Part shown: positions 13,505-20,258 of the stretch, in pieces
Layout: the number at the start of each line of letters is the position of its first letter
Numbering within the stretch: position 1 is the stretch's first letter
Source: a virus
Strand: one strand, 5' to 3'
DNA length: 22,268 nt
Virus record (IMG/VR): IMGVR_UViG_3300032235_000491
Span: 1 to 22,268 of that record
Notes under the pieces: model-generated
Seen by the model: the letters and a program-made list of their open reading frames with translations, nothing else
Database searches by the model: none
What the model was told of the DNA's origin: nothing
Made by a program: the position numbers and the translations under genes

Positions 13505-14208
13505 TATTTTTTGTCTCTCCAAAGAACATAGTGCCAATTGTTTTTAGTGATGGGAAGTTGTTGTCTCTTTTGAGCATTAAATCCAATAATACATTCTGGA
13601 TTTATTTCTGCACCCATCTCACAGATTTCGACGAAGTTTTCATAAACGTCAAGATATTTATCCATCAATTCAGAAGACCCAAAAGCAAAGTGATCATTAA
13701 TTCCATGATCCAAATGCGCCCATTCGTTAAGAACATTCACGGCATTCAAATCATAGTTTGAAATAGGACCAATAGGAGTATGGAAGTATTCGTCAGTTCT
13801 CAAACGGACAACACAATCATACTTGAAACCATTTTCTTCCTCATATTTTTTCTTAAGATTATTTGCTTCACTCAGACTATAAAACATTGAGATGATGTTA
13901 TTGACTGGGTGAGGAAATCTAGGATCTGGATGGATGTCTTCTGCTTCAAATTCCTTTGGTTCTTCAAAGACAAGTCCTTTAGGATGCCATTTATCAACCA
14001 TAAAATCTTTAAGATCTGCTTCCCAACGTCCACGATCTTTATATTGATCCCAAAAATAAGTTCCAACCCATGCCTCATCATACCAAATATGAGCAAACAC
14101 ATCAATCTCACAATCAGGATTTACATCCCAAAAAGTCTGACGATGGTTCTCATAGCATTCTTTCAGGTGCCTTGGTTGACCCGAATATAACATTGCAATT
14201 TTAGACAT
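13504..14208 (-). CDS. Putative glycosyltransferase of the GQPR type, copy 2
   Basis: A 234-residue paralog of the protein at 11397-12128, with the motifs SGQPRHLKEC (9-18), DVFAHIWYDEAW and YDCVVRLRTDEYF; the last gives an Arg-Thr-Asp that could bind a metal-nucleotide. Starts eight bases inside the GT6 gene end and joins the next gene by TAATG. Two copies flanking the sugar-activating fusion suggest that both use its product, or transfer to successive positions. A transferase role is inferred from context. Confidence 0.6.
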   Translation of the reverse strand: MSKIAMLYSGQPRHLKECYENHRQTFWDVNPDCEIDVFAHIWYDEAWVGTYFWDQYKDRGRWEADLKDFMVDKWHPKGLVFEEPKEFEAEDIHPDPRFPHPVNNIISMFYSLSEANNLKKKYEEENGFKYDCVVRLRTDEYFHTPIGPISNYDLNAVNVLNEWAHLDHGINDHFAFGSSELMDKYLDVYENFVEICEMGAEINPECIIGFNAQKRQQLPITKNNWHYVLWRDKK

Positions 14209-14920
14209 GATATTTACTATTATCTTTTGCTAGGTGTACAATTTTTGGTTCAAATGTGCATTGATTGGCAAATAATTCTGGGTATGCAAAACTCGGAGAA
14301 ATAGTATTTACATCATCAGAGTTTTCTGCATAAAATTTATTCAGATGACTTTCATCATGCCATACAGCAATAATGCCTTTATTGTGATCTTCATCAATTC
14401 TACGATCCAATTCTTCAATTAAATCTAAAACTTCAGGAACTTTACCACCCCACACACATCCTTGATAATACACATCAGTATTATCATTTTCAGTTACAGA
14501 AGCATTAGAAAATTCACGAACTTCAAATGCTCCTGGTTCTTGATTATGTGGAGGCATCTCCAAATAATGACACGGATGATGAACACCAATATATTTTTTA
14601 GTATCATCAAAAAGATCTTCAACACTTACAGTATCAACAATCCGCATATCTGCGTCTAAGAAAAGCATCCAATCACATTCTTTAATATCTTCAAATGCAT
14701 TTTTTATCATTTTAAATCTATAAAGAGTGATGTAAGGCCAATCCAAATGCTCTTGCTTATAAACAACAGCATTCTCTGGTGCCTCAGACACTTCACCATC
14801 AGTGAAAATTATATACTTTTTTTCTACATTTGGCAACAAATAAGTTTCACAACTTTCATACCAGGAAGGTAAAAAGTTTAGATATTTTTCTGTTCCAATA
14901 AAAATAATCGCTACTTTCAT
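14201..14920 (-). CDS. Glycosyltransferase family 6 (ABO/alpha-1,3-galactosyl type)
   Basis: 239 residues from the ATG at 14920 (TAATG with the GT11 stop). GT6 motifs: FLDADM with the metal-binding DAD at residues 89-91, HHPCHY near 114, YYQGCVWGG at 151-159, and WHDESHLNKF at 177-186, the hallmark of this family. GT6 enzymes transfer Gal or GalNAc in alpha-1,3 linkage to a beta-galactoside; the human A and B transferases need a fucosylated (H) acceptor. A GT11 fucosyltransferase lies directly upstream. Length is close to the catalytic domain alone, without the membrane stem of the animal enzymes. Confidence 0.88.
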   Translation of the reverse strand: MKVAIIFIGTEKYLNFLPSWYESCETYLLPNVEKKYIIFTDGEVSEAPENAVVYKQEHLDWPYITLYRFKMIKNAFEDIKECDWMLFLDADMRIVDTVSVEDLFDDTKKYIGVHHPCHYLEMPPHNQEPGAFEVREFSNASVTENDNTDVYYQGCVWGGKVPEVLDLIEELDRRIDEDHNKGIIAVWHDESHLNKFYAENSDDVNTISPSFAYPELFANQCTFEPKIVHLAKDNSKYHV

Positions 14921-15708
14921 TAAATTACAATCCAATCGGGACAATAAAGATCTTTTGTATCTAGGTGTGAATTGCCAGGACCAAACCATTGAGATGGTGC
15001 AATAACCTTTTTACTTTTTGCTAACCAAGCACCCCACCAACTAAATGAACTATTTGCAATAATATGTTCTTCACAAAGAGACATTAAACAAAGATCAACA
15101 TAATTACTATTATTTTCCGATACTAAAAATCTATCGTCGGCAAATAGTTCTTGTTTTTTACACCATTCTGGATCATCAGAAAATACAATTACAGTTCTAT
15201 CATTATCAAATTGTTTTAATGCTTGCTCATAATAATTAAAGTCTAATGGATTATGATTTTGATTAGTAAGATAATCAGTTCTTCTAATATGAAGAGAGAT
15301 TGGATTATCTACACTATCAATCATTTCCTTTGCGGGTTCATAAATCTCATCACGAAATTCAAAGTCTTCTCTTATTTCATCTTCAACATTTTTGAAGTAT
15401 TTTTCAGATTGAAAAAATCCTTGAAGATTTACCCATTTGGGACAATTATCGAAAAGATCTTCATCGAAAGTGAATCCCTTTTCTACAATTGTTTGCCTAT
15501 TACCATCAATATATTGAACATTCAATAAACTAATATTAGTCATTTTGAATGGATTAAACAATTGATGATCTTTCCATTCATCCAAATTATTTGATGGTGG
15601 AACACAATAATTATAATTATTTTTTCTGGCAATTCCTTTTAGAGCAGCATATTGGAACATTTGATTTCCAAGTCTACCTAATTGCCCAATAGCGTTAAAT
15701 CCTATCAT
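14920..15708 (-). CDS. Fucosyltransferase family 11 (alpha-1,2 type)
   Basis: A 262-residue protein with GT11 motifs: GRLGNQMFQYA at residues 11-21, HIRRTDY at 140-146 (GDP-fucose-binding Arg) and ANSSFSWWGAWL near 218-229. GT11 enzymes move fucose from GDP-L-fucose to a galactose, usually alpha-1,2, the linkage of the H antigen. Its donor is made by the two genes just upstream. It overlaps GDP-fucose synthase as ATGA and the GT6 gene as TAATG, so synthesis of donor, fucosylation and GT6 extension are translated in order. Confidence 0.92.
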   Translation of the reverse strand: MIGFNAIGQLGRLGNQMFQYAALKGIARKNNYNYCVPPSNNLDEWKDHQLFNPFKMTNISLLNVQYIDGNRQTIVEKGFTFDEDLFDNCPKWVNLQGFFQSEKYFKNVEDEIREDFEFRDEIYEPAKEMIDSVDNPISLHIRRTDYLTNQNHNPLDFNYYEQALKQFDNDRTVIVFSDDPEWCKKQELFADDRFLVSENNSNYVDLCLMSLCEEHIIANSSFSWWGAWLAKSKKVIAPSQWFGPGNSHLDTKDLYCPDWIVI

Positions 15709-16634
15709 TGATAATTTTCCTTAAACCACTTATAAGTTTTTTCTAATCCTTCTTCAAGACCTACTTTTGGAGACCAACCAAGGGAAGAAATTCTACTAGA
15801 ATCCATAAGTTTTCTAGGAGTTCCATTTGGTTTCGTTGTATCCCAACGTACTTCTCCAGTATATCCAATAATTTTAACAATAGTCTCAGTGAGATCTTTA
15901 ATACTAATATCAGTACTACTACCAATATTAATAAACTGCTCATCATTATATTCAAGCATACAAGTGTAACATGCTTCAAAGAAATCGTCAATGTATAAGA
16001 ATTCTCTTAATGGAGATCCATCACCCCAACACTCAATATAAGGATCATTATTAACTTTAGCATTATGAACTTTCAACATAATACTTGGAATAACATGACT
16101 TGATTCTGGTTTAAAATTATCCCTAGGTCCATATAAATTTGTAGGCATCAAAGAAATAGCATTAAATCCATATTGTTGTTGATATGCCTTACACATCCTA
16201 AGTCCAGCAATTTTAGCAATTGCATAAGCATCATTAGTTGGTTCTAAATGTCCAGCAAGAAGTTGATCTTCAGTAATAGGAATTTTAGGGAACTTAGGAT
16301 AGATGCAAGATGATCCCAAGAATACTAACTTTTTAACACCATACCTATAAGCAGCATCAATAACATTAGTTTGGATTAACAAATTGTCTCGTATAAAATC
16401 TGCTGGATTATCTCTATTACATACAATTCCACCAACTTTAGCAGCAGCAAGAAAGACATATTCTGGAGTATATTTTTGAAAAAATTCTTCCACCTGAAGT
16501 TGATCTGTTAAGTCTACTTCTTTTTTACTTGCCGTAATAATATTAAAATGTCCTTTATTTTTTAAATTTTCTACTATTGCTGATCCTACTAATCCTCTAT
16601 GACCAGAAACATAAATTTTAGAATTACTGTCCAT
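15705..16634 (-). CDS. fcl: GDP-L-fucose synthase
   Basis: A 309-residue short-chain dehydrogenase from the ATG at 16634 (GAGG upstream); the frame also opens at 16652. GHRGLVGSA at residues 11-19 is the NADP-binding loop, SSCIYP near 107-112 gives the catalytic Ser region, and YAIAK near 136-140 the catalytic Tyr and Lys. The enzyme epimerises and reduces GDP-4-keto-6-deoxymannose to GDP-L-fucose with NADPH. It overlaps gmd by 11 bases. Usual length is about 315-320 residues, so it appears complete. Confidence 0.93.
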   Translation of the reverse strand: MDSNSKIYVSGHRGLVGSAIVENLKNKGHFNIITASKKEVDLTDQLQVEEFFQKYTPEYVFLAAAKVGGIVCNRDNPADFIRDNLLIQTNVIDAAYRYGVKKLVFLGSSCIYPKFPKIPITEDQLLAGHLEPTNDAYAIAKIAGLRMCKAYQQQYGFNAISLMPTNLYGPRDNFKPESSHVIPSIMLKVHNAKVNNDPYIECWGDGSPLREFLYIDDFFEACYTCMLEYNDEQFINIGSSTDISIKDLTETIVKIIGYTGEVRWDTTKPNGTPRKLMDSSRISSLGWSPKVGLEEGLEKTYKWFKENYQ

Positions 16635-17625
16635 ATACACACATGTCCTCAACTAATTGATTAAAAGATATTTTAGGTTCCCAACCTAATTGTTTTTTTG
16701 CTTTCGATGGATCTCCTAATAAAGTTTCCACTTCTGCAGGTCGAAAATATTTAGAATTAACTCTAATGACTTGATTTCCAGAATATGTATCATATCCAAC
16801 TTCATCAAGTCCTTCACCTTCCCAAGCAATTTTCATCCCAAAATAAGGTGCTGCTTCCTCTACAAATTCTTTTACAGAATACTGAACTCCAGTTGCAATC
16901 ACATAATCTTCTGGTTGATCTTGTTGAAGCATTAACCACATTGCCTCAACAAAATCTTTAGCATGTCCCCAATCACGCTTAGCATTTAAATTTCCAAGTT
17001 CAATAAATTGTTGTTCGCCTGTGGAAATTCTTGAAAGTCCTCTAGTTATTTTACGAGTAACAAATGTCTCACCACGGCGAGGAGATTCATGATTAAAAAG
17101 AATACCTGTACAGGCATACATTTCATATGCCTCACGATAATTCTTAGTAATCCAATATGCATAGAGTTTTGCTACGCCATAAGGAGAACGGGGATAAAAA
17201 GGAGTAGTTTCACGTTGAGGAGTTTCTTGAACCAATCCGTAAAGTTCACTGGTAGATGCCTGATAGATGCGTACACGATCTTCCATGCCCAAGAGACGCA
17301 CTGCTTCAAGAACACGAAGAGTTCCCACACCATCCACATCAGCAGTGTATTCAGGCATCTCAAAGGATACCTTGACGTGACTTTGAGCACCAAGATTATA
17401 AATTTCATCAGGTTGAACATTTTGAATAACACGAACTATATTAGTAGAATCTGTTAGATCACCATAATGGAGATGGAGTTGGTTATAAATGTGATCAATT
17501 CTATGAGTATTAATCAGAGAACTGCGACGAATAATACCATGAACTTCATATCCTTTTTCCAAAAGAAGTTCAGCTAGATAAGACCCATCTTGTCCAGTAA
17601 TACCAGTTATTAAAGCTACTTTCAT
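16624..17625 (-). CDS. gmd: GDP-mannose 4,6-dehydratase
   Basis: A 333-residue dehydratase of the short-chain dehydrogenase superfamily. [12 protein letters not shown] at residues 8-19 binds NADP, STSELYG at 124-130 holds the active-site Thr/Ser and Glu, and YGVAK at 149-153 the catalytic Tyr and Lys; [15 protein letters not shown] and [15 protein letters not shown] are typical Gmd segments. It converts GDP-mannose to GDP-4-keto-6-deoxymannose, the first step to GDP-L-fucose. It opens the sugar operon, with a possible promoter directly upstream. GDP-mannose would come from the host. Confidence 0.95.
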   Translation of the reverse strand: MKVALITGITGQDGSYLAELLLEKGYEVHGIIRRSSLINTHRIDHIYNQLHLHYGDLTDSTNIVRVIQNVQPDEIYNLGAQSHVKVSFEMPEYTADVDGVGTLRVLEAVRLLGMEDRVRIYQASTSELYGLVQETPQRETTPFYPRSPYGVAKLYAYWITKNYREAYEMYACTGILFNHESPRRGETFVTRKITRGLSRISTGEQQFIELGNLNAKRDWGHAKDFVEAMWLMLQQDQPEDYVIATGVQYSVKEFVEEAAPYFGMKIAWEGEGLDEVGYDTYSGNQVIRVNSKYFRPAEVETLLGDPSKAKKQLGWEPKISFNQLVEDMCVYGQ

Positions 17626-17646
17626 ACACGAGTACTATTTTTATCC

Positions 17647-17675
17647 ATTATACAAGATATTCAAATATTATACAA
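17647..17675 (-). promoter_or_regulatory. Possible promoter of the sugar operon
   Basis: TATAAT (17652-17647) has TTGTAT 17 bases upstream (17675-17670), the latter overlapping the end of the radical SAM gene. The gmd ATG is 22 bases downstream of the -10. The -35 match is poor (3-4 of 6), so read-through from upstream is an alternative. Confidence 0.4.
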
Positions 17676-18485
17676 CCTTTCCTTTCTTTTTACCGACATC
17701 ATAGGAGTATTGACAGGTTTATATCCAATAGTTTTATTTGCTGGACACATTTTACAAACATCTTCAGATTGTCTATTAAAAAATTCTTCAACTTCTTTAT
17801 CAGTAGCATCATAAGTTAAAGGTTTATATTTTAAATAAGGTTCCCATTTTTTAGACAGTTCATATTTTTCTGACATTAAAGGTAGATATGCAATTGGTGG
17901 ACATTTCCAAATCATATCTTGATGTAGTTGAAAACATTTACCATTCATGAAGCAATTATTCCAACTTGCTTCAGCATCATTATCTTCAAATGGTTCAATA
18001 CTATTACCATACCCTTTGTATATTAAAGACCAATGTTTATGATCAGCATTGCATCCCCAAGAAAATTTGTATTTTTTAGTCCAAGTTTCAAGTATTTTTA
18101 ATTTTTTTCTTATTACTTTTTTATAAACGTCATCATCACTATGAAGAGATATCCACAAATTTATATCAAGTTCACTCAAAACTTTAGGCAACTCTGGATG
18201 TTTATCTAACAATATTCCGTTAGTAATCAATCCTATTTCACAGTCACCCCACATCTCCCTTGAAAGATATAAAAAATCTATGATGTCTTTACGCATCAAA
18301 GGTTCTCCACCAAGAATATTAAAGGTCTTTGGTTTTATTCTTTTGTTCCAATATGAGAAAGATTTTTTAGCATCCTCTAATGATACTTTTCCTGGAAGAT
18401 CATGATTTGTAAAATCAGAACAACTATCACAAGTAAAATTGCACTTATGTATCACATGAAAATCTAAAACAGGGATAATTATCAT
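17661..18485 (-). CDS. Radical SAM enzyme, single-domain with C-terminal Cys cluster
   Basis: A 274-residue protein. CNFTCDSC gives the CxxxCxxC motif (Cys15, 19, 22) for the 4Fe-4S cluster, and ILGGEPLM near 57-64 binds SAM. Cysteines near 178, 184 and 195 and a CKMC pair near 246-249 may hold a SPASM/twitch-like auxiliary cluster. Such enzymes modify peptides, sugars or RNA by radical chemistry; the substrate here is unknown. It lies between a terminator and the sugar operon, so a role in glycan or protein modification is possible. It is clearly more AT-rich than the porin. Confidence 0.85.
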   Translation of the reverse strand: MIIIPVLDFHVIHKCNFTCDSCSDFTNHDLPGKVSLEDAKKSFSYWNKRIKPKTFNILGGEPLMRKDIIDFLYLSREMWGDCEIGLITNGILLDKHPELPKVLSELDINLWISLHSDDDVYKKVIRKKLKILETWTKKYKFSWGCNADHKHWSLIYKGYGNSIEPFEDNDAEASWNNCFMNGKCFQLHQDMIWKCPPIAYLPLMSEKYELSKKWEPYLKYKPLTYDATDKEVEEFFNRQSEDVCKMCPANKTIGYKPVNTPMMSVKRKERLYNI

Positions 18486-18511
18486 GACATCAATTAACAG
18501 ACATTATAGTT

Positions 18512-18545
18512 ATAAAAAAAGAGTGGAGGTATACCCCCACTCTTC
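18512..18545 (-). terminator. Intrinsic terminator
   Basis: AGAGTGG (18520-18526) pairs with CCACTCT (18537-18543), with an inner GG-TATA-CC, and the minus strand continues into seven T (18520-18514). It would end the transcript from 18678-19234 or extend through the hairpin region before it. Confidence 0.8.
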
Positions 18546-18677
18546 AGTAACTCAGGCTCGCCACCAATTCTTTAACTGGAAATTGGAAACCAGGCGGAGA
18601 AAGAATTCCCCATCCGCACCACTTGCTCTTTAATGGAAAAGCAAGAAACCAAAATGAGGGTCATTTGACTCCACCAC
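18546..18677 (-). other. Non-coding region with several alternative hairpins
   Basis: No gene is seen. Inverted repeats include AATTCTTT (18566-18573) with AAAGAATT (18600-18607), nested CTGG (18576-18579) with CCAG (18590-18593), the competing pair CCAATT (18564-18569) with AATTGG (18581-18586), and CTTGCT (18622-18627) with AGCAAG (18640-18645). Together with the terminator just after it this looks like a structured 3' region or a small RNA on the minus strand. Confidence 0.5.
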
Positions 18678-18917
18678 CTAATTTACAAACAAATTAGGAA
18701 AGGTAAGTTGAACTAATTTCGGTATTTCAATCGCGGCATAAAATGCACACAATACTAAAATATCCCAAAACTTATACTTGATTGCAAAAGGTACGACAAA
18801 AATATTACCAATACATTTTACAACTAATCCAACCTTGGGGTCTCCCCATAACAGAACAAAATATCCTGATAAGAGAAGAATGTTGCCAATGTATCTTAGT
18901 ACATCAGACTTTTTCAT
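18678..18917 (-). CDS. Small polytopic membrane protein, 79 residues
   Basis: Two to three hydrophobic segments (RYIGNILLLSGYFVLLWG at about 8-25, VVKCIGNIFVVPFAI at 32-46, ILVLCAFYAAIEIPKLV at 53-69). GGAG lies eight bases before the ATG. The pattern resembles small conserved membrane proteins of T4-like cyanophages; function unknown. It lies downstream of the 72-residue gene under a consensus promoter. Confidence 0.7.
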   Translation of the reverse strand: MKKSDVLRYIGNILLLSGYFVLLWGDPKVGLVVKCIGNIFVVPFAIKYKFWDILVLCAFYAAIEIPKLVQLTFPNLFVN

Positions 18918-18964
18918 AAGGGGTTGCTCCCGACCAGTGCGCTTTTATAGTCATCCCGAGACTA

Positions 18965-19183
18965 TCATACATTAACTTTTACCTCTTCAAGATCATTATA
19001 AATGTATTCCATAAGCATCTCATAATCATCCAAAGGATCACCAGAGAATACTACACCTTCTTGTTCATAATAACGTCGCACCTTTTTATAAAGTTTCGGA
19101 TTCTTTACATCAAGGTAAAATTCACCATCGGCAGCGCCACGAAGAGTTTGAATGTCTTTCTTGAATTTAGAAGTAATAGTCAT
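18965..19183 (-). CDS. Small soluble protein of unknown function, 72 residues
   Basis: Begins at the ATG at 19183 (MTITSKFKKDIQTLRGAADG); the frame is open to 19234, but that would run over the -10 and -35 elements. Charged and likely alpha/beta, with an acidic end (DYEMLMEYIYNDLEEVKVNV). It is the first gene after the perfect promoter at 19234-19206, 22 bases past the -10. No domain is recognised. Confidence 0.75.
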   Translation of the reverse strand: MTITSKFKKDIQTLRGAADGEFYLDVKNPKLYKKVRRYYEQEGVVFSGDPLDDYEMLMEYIYNDLEEVKVNV

Positions 19184-19205
19184 TGTTTTGAATGTTGACT
19201 TTGTT

Positions 19206-19234
19206 ATTATAGAGAGTATTTGATTTATTGTCAA
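19206..19234 (-). promoter_or_regulatory. Perfect sigma-70 promoter
   Basis: TTGACA (19234-19229), a 17-base spacer and TATAAT (19211-19206) match the consensus at all 12 positions on the minus strand. It lies 25 bases beyond the 3' end of the CAT-anticodon tRNA and drives the 72- and 79-residue genes. Confidence 0.85.
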
Positions 19235-19258
19235 TGGGGACAGTTGAAAATCTGCCCA

Positions 19259-19331
19259 TGCTCCTTGCGTGGATCGAACACGCCTCAGGCGAATTATGAG
19301 TTCGCTGCATTCACCAGATTGCTAAAGGAGC
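19259..19331 (-). tRNA. tRNA with CAT anticodon (elongator Met or Ile2)
   Basis: Acceptor stem GCTCCTT (19331-19325) pairs with AAGGAGC (19266-19260), discriminator A at 19259, no encoded CCA. The anticodon stem GCGAA/TTCGC encloses CTCATAA, so the anticodon is CAT; the T arm is GCGTG-TTCGATC-CACGC. The G1-C72 pair and the absence of three G-C pairs in the anticodon stem rule against an initiator. Met elongator and lysidine-modified Ile (reading ATA) cannot be told apart by eye; an AT-rich phage would gain from the latter. Confidence 0.85.
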
Positions 19332-19375
19332 TTAAAATTCTCTGGTATGAACAAAGTATTTAATAAAAATTTTAA

Positions 19376-19549
19376 TCAACAAGCATCATTATGCTCTGTA
19401 TGTATGCGAACAATTTCTTCATCAGCAGGTATCATAACTGCAGATTTTCCTTGATTATTTTTTATAATGAATGTTTCACCATTTTCAACTCTTTCAAGAT
19501 AATTATCAAAATTATCTTCAAATTCTTGTATGGAAACTTTGTTAATCAT
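19376..19549 (-). CDS. Phd/YefM-like antitoxin without visible toxin
   Basis: A 57-residue protein, MINKVSIQEFEDNFDNYLER then VENGETFIIKNNQGKSAVMI. It matches the N-terminal DNA-binding domain of Phd/YefM antitoxins: the first strand, the helix with Leu/Glu-rich face, the VENGE turn and the strand ending in A-V-M-I-P. The usual toxin-binding C-terminus is short. The ATG overlaps the oxygenase stop (ATGA). No Doc, YoeB or other toxin gene is next to it. It may neutralise a host toxin or act as a repressor. Confidence 0.7.
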   Translation of the reverse strand: MINKVSIQEFEDNFDNYLERVENGETFIIKNNQGKSAVMIPADEEIVRIHTEHNDAC

Positions 19550-20121
19550 TTTAATTTAGGTCCGTACATCCAAGTAACTAAAGAAGTTCTTTTTCCTTTT
19601 GTGACGCGAGAAACTTTATGTGGTATTCGTGAATCAAATATTATCATAGTTCCCCTTTCTTTGGGCGCTTTAACACTTCTACCATGATAATCTATAAAGT
19701 ATAAGTCACCACCTTCGTACTCTGAAGGGTCAGTAACTAAAAGACTTGCACTCAATTTCCTAGTAAAAAATGGGTTTGTTGATGTTCCATAATCACTGTG
19801 CCAATTATAATGCCCTTCTGTATTATATGTAGTGATTTGTATACTCTCTAATCTATTGAGATCATATTCCCAAATTTTCTTATTACTCAATCCAATATAA
19901 TGAGAGAAAATACTACATGCCCAATGATCTTCATACCACCAATTAATTTTTGAATTTCTTATTTTCTCATCCATTCTACCACGAATATCACCACCAACTT
20001 CAGCATTTTTAAAAGTATCCATATTTAATTTTTCAACTTCTTCAAGCATCAAATCTATGAGTTTATCTGGAACCACCTGAATATGGAAATCTACTGCTTC
20101 TGCTACTTTATGGGCAAACAT
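19546..20121 (-). CDS. 2-oxoglutarate/Fe(II)-dependent oxygenase
   Basis: 191 residues from the ATG at 20121; the frame extends further back, but that part would be the tRNA-Pro gene. The double-stranded beta-helix signature is complete: YNWHSDYG gives His108 and Asp110, IPHKVSRV gives the distal iron ligand His168, and KGKRTSLVTW gives Arg178 for 2-oxoglutarate; GGDLYF at 138-143 is also typical. Closest in style to the prolyl-4-hydroxylase/PKHD group. Such enzymes hydroxylate protein, nucleic acid or small molecules and are frequent in cyanophages; substrate unknown. Confidence 0.88.
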   Translation of the reverse strand: MFAHKVAEAVDFHIQVVPDKLIDLMLEEVEKLNMDTFKNAEVGGDIRGRMDEKIRNSKINWWYEDHWACSIFSHYIGLSNKKIWEYDLNRLESIQITTYNTEGHYNWHSDYGTSTNPFFTRKLSASLLVTDPSEYEGGDLYFIDYHGRSVKAPKERGTMIIFDSRIPHKVSRVTKGKRTSLVTWMYGPKLK

Positions 20122-20144
20122 AGTAATAAAATAATTTATACTAA

Positions 20145-20218
20145 TCGGGGTGACAGGATTTGAACCTGCGGCGTCTCGCTCCCAAAGCGAGTGCTCTACC
20201 AAACTGAGCTACACCCCG
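20145..20218 (-). tRNA. tRNA-Pro (TGG anticodon)
   Basis: Acceptor stem CGGGGTG (20218-20212) pairs with CACCCCG (20152-20146), discriminator A at 20145, CCA not encoded. D arm TAGCTCAGTTTGGTAGAGC, anticodon stem CTCGC/GCGAG with loop TTTGGGA giving TGG, and T arm with GGTTCAAATCC. A strong promoter ends 12 bases upstream. Its 3' end is 23 bases from the oxygenase ATG, so tRNA and mRNA probably share one transcript. Confidence 0.93.
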
Positions 20219-20229
20219 TTATTCATTTA

Positions 20230-20258
20230 ATCATACACCAATTTCAATTTCGTGTCAA
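20230..20258 (-). promoter_or_regulatory. Sigma-70 promoter for tRNA-Pro and the oxygenase
   Basis: TTGACA (20258-20253), a 17-base spacer and TATGAT (20235-20230) match 11 of 12 consensus positions on the minus strand. The -35 overlaps the last codons of the radical SAM gene. Confidence 0.8.

Noticed and set aside
17172-17432. 86-codon minus-strand frame within gmd
   Set aside because: It is an out-of-frame reading of a well-defined enzyme gene; its hydrophobic content is an artefact of the frame.
18503-18531. TATAAT at 18508-18503 as promoter of the first radical SAM gene
   Set aside because: No acceptable -35 at the right distance; the bases there belong to the terminator. Not listed as a feature.
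20122-20202. N-terminal extension of the oxygenase frame (MVEHSLWERDAAGSNPVTP)
   Set aside because: These codons are the reverse reading of tRNA-Pro; the start at 20121 is used instead.
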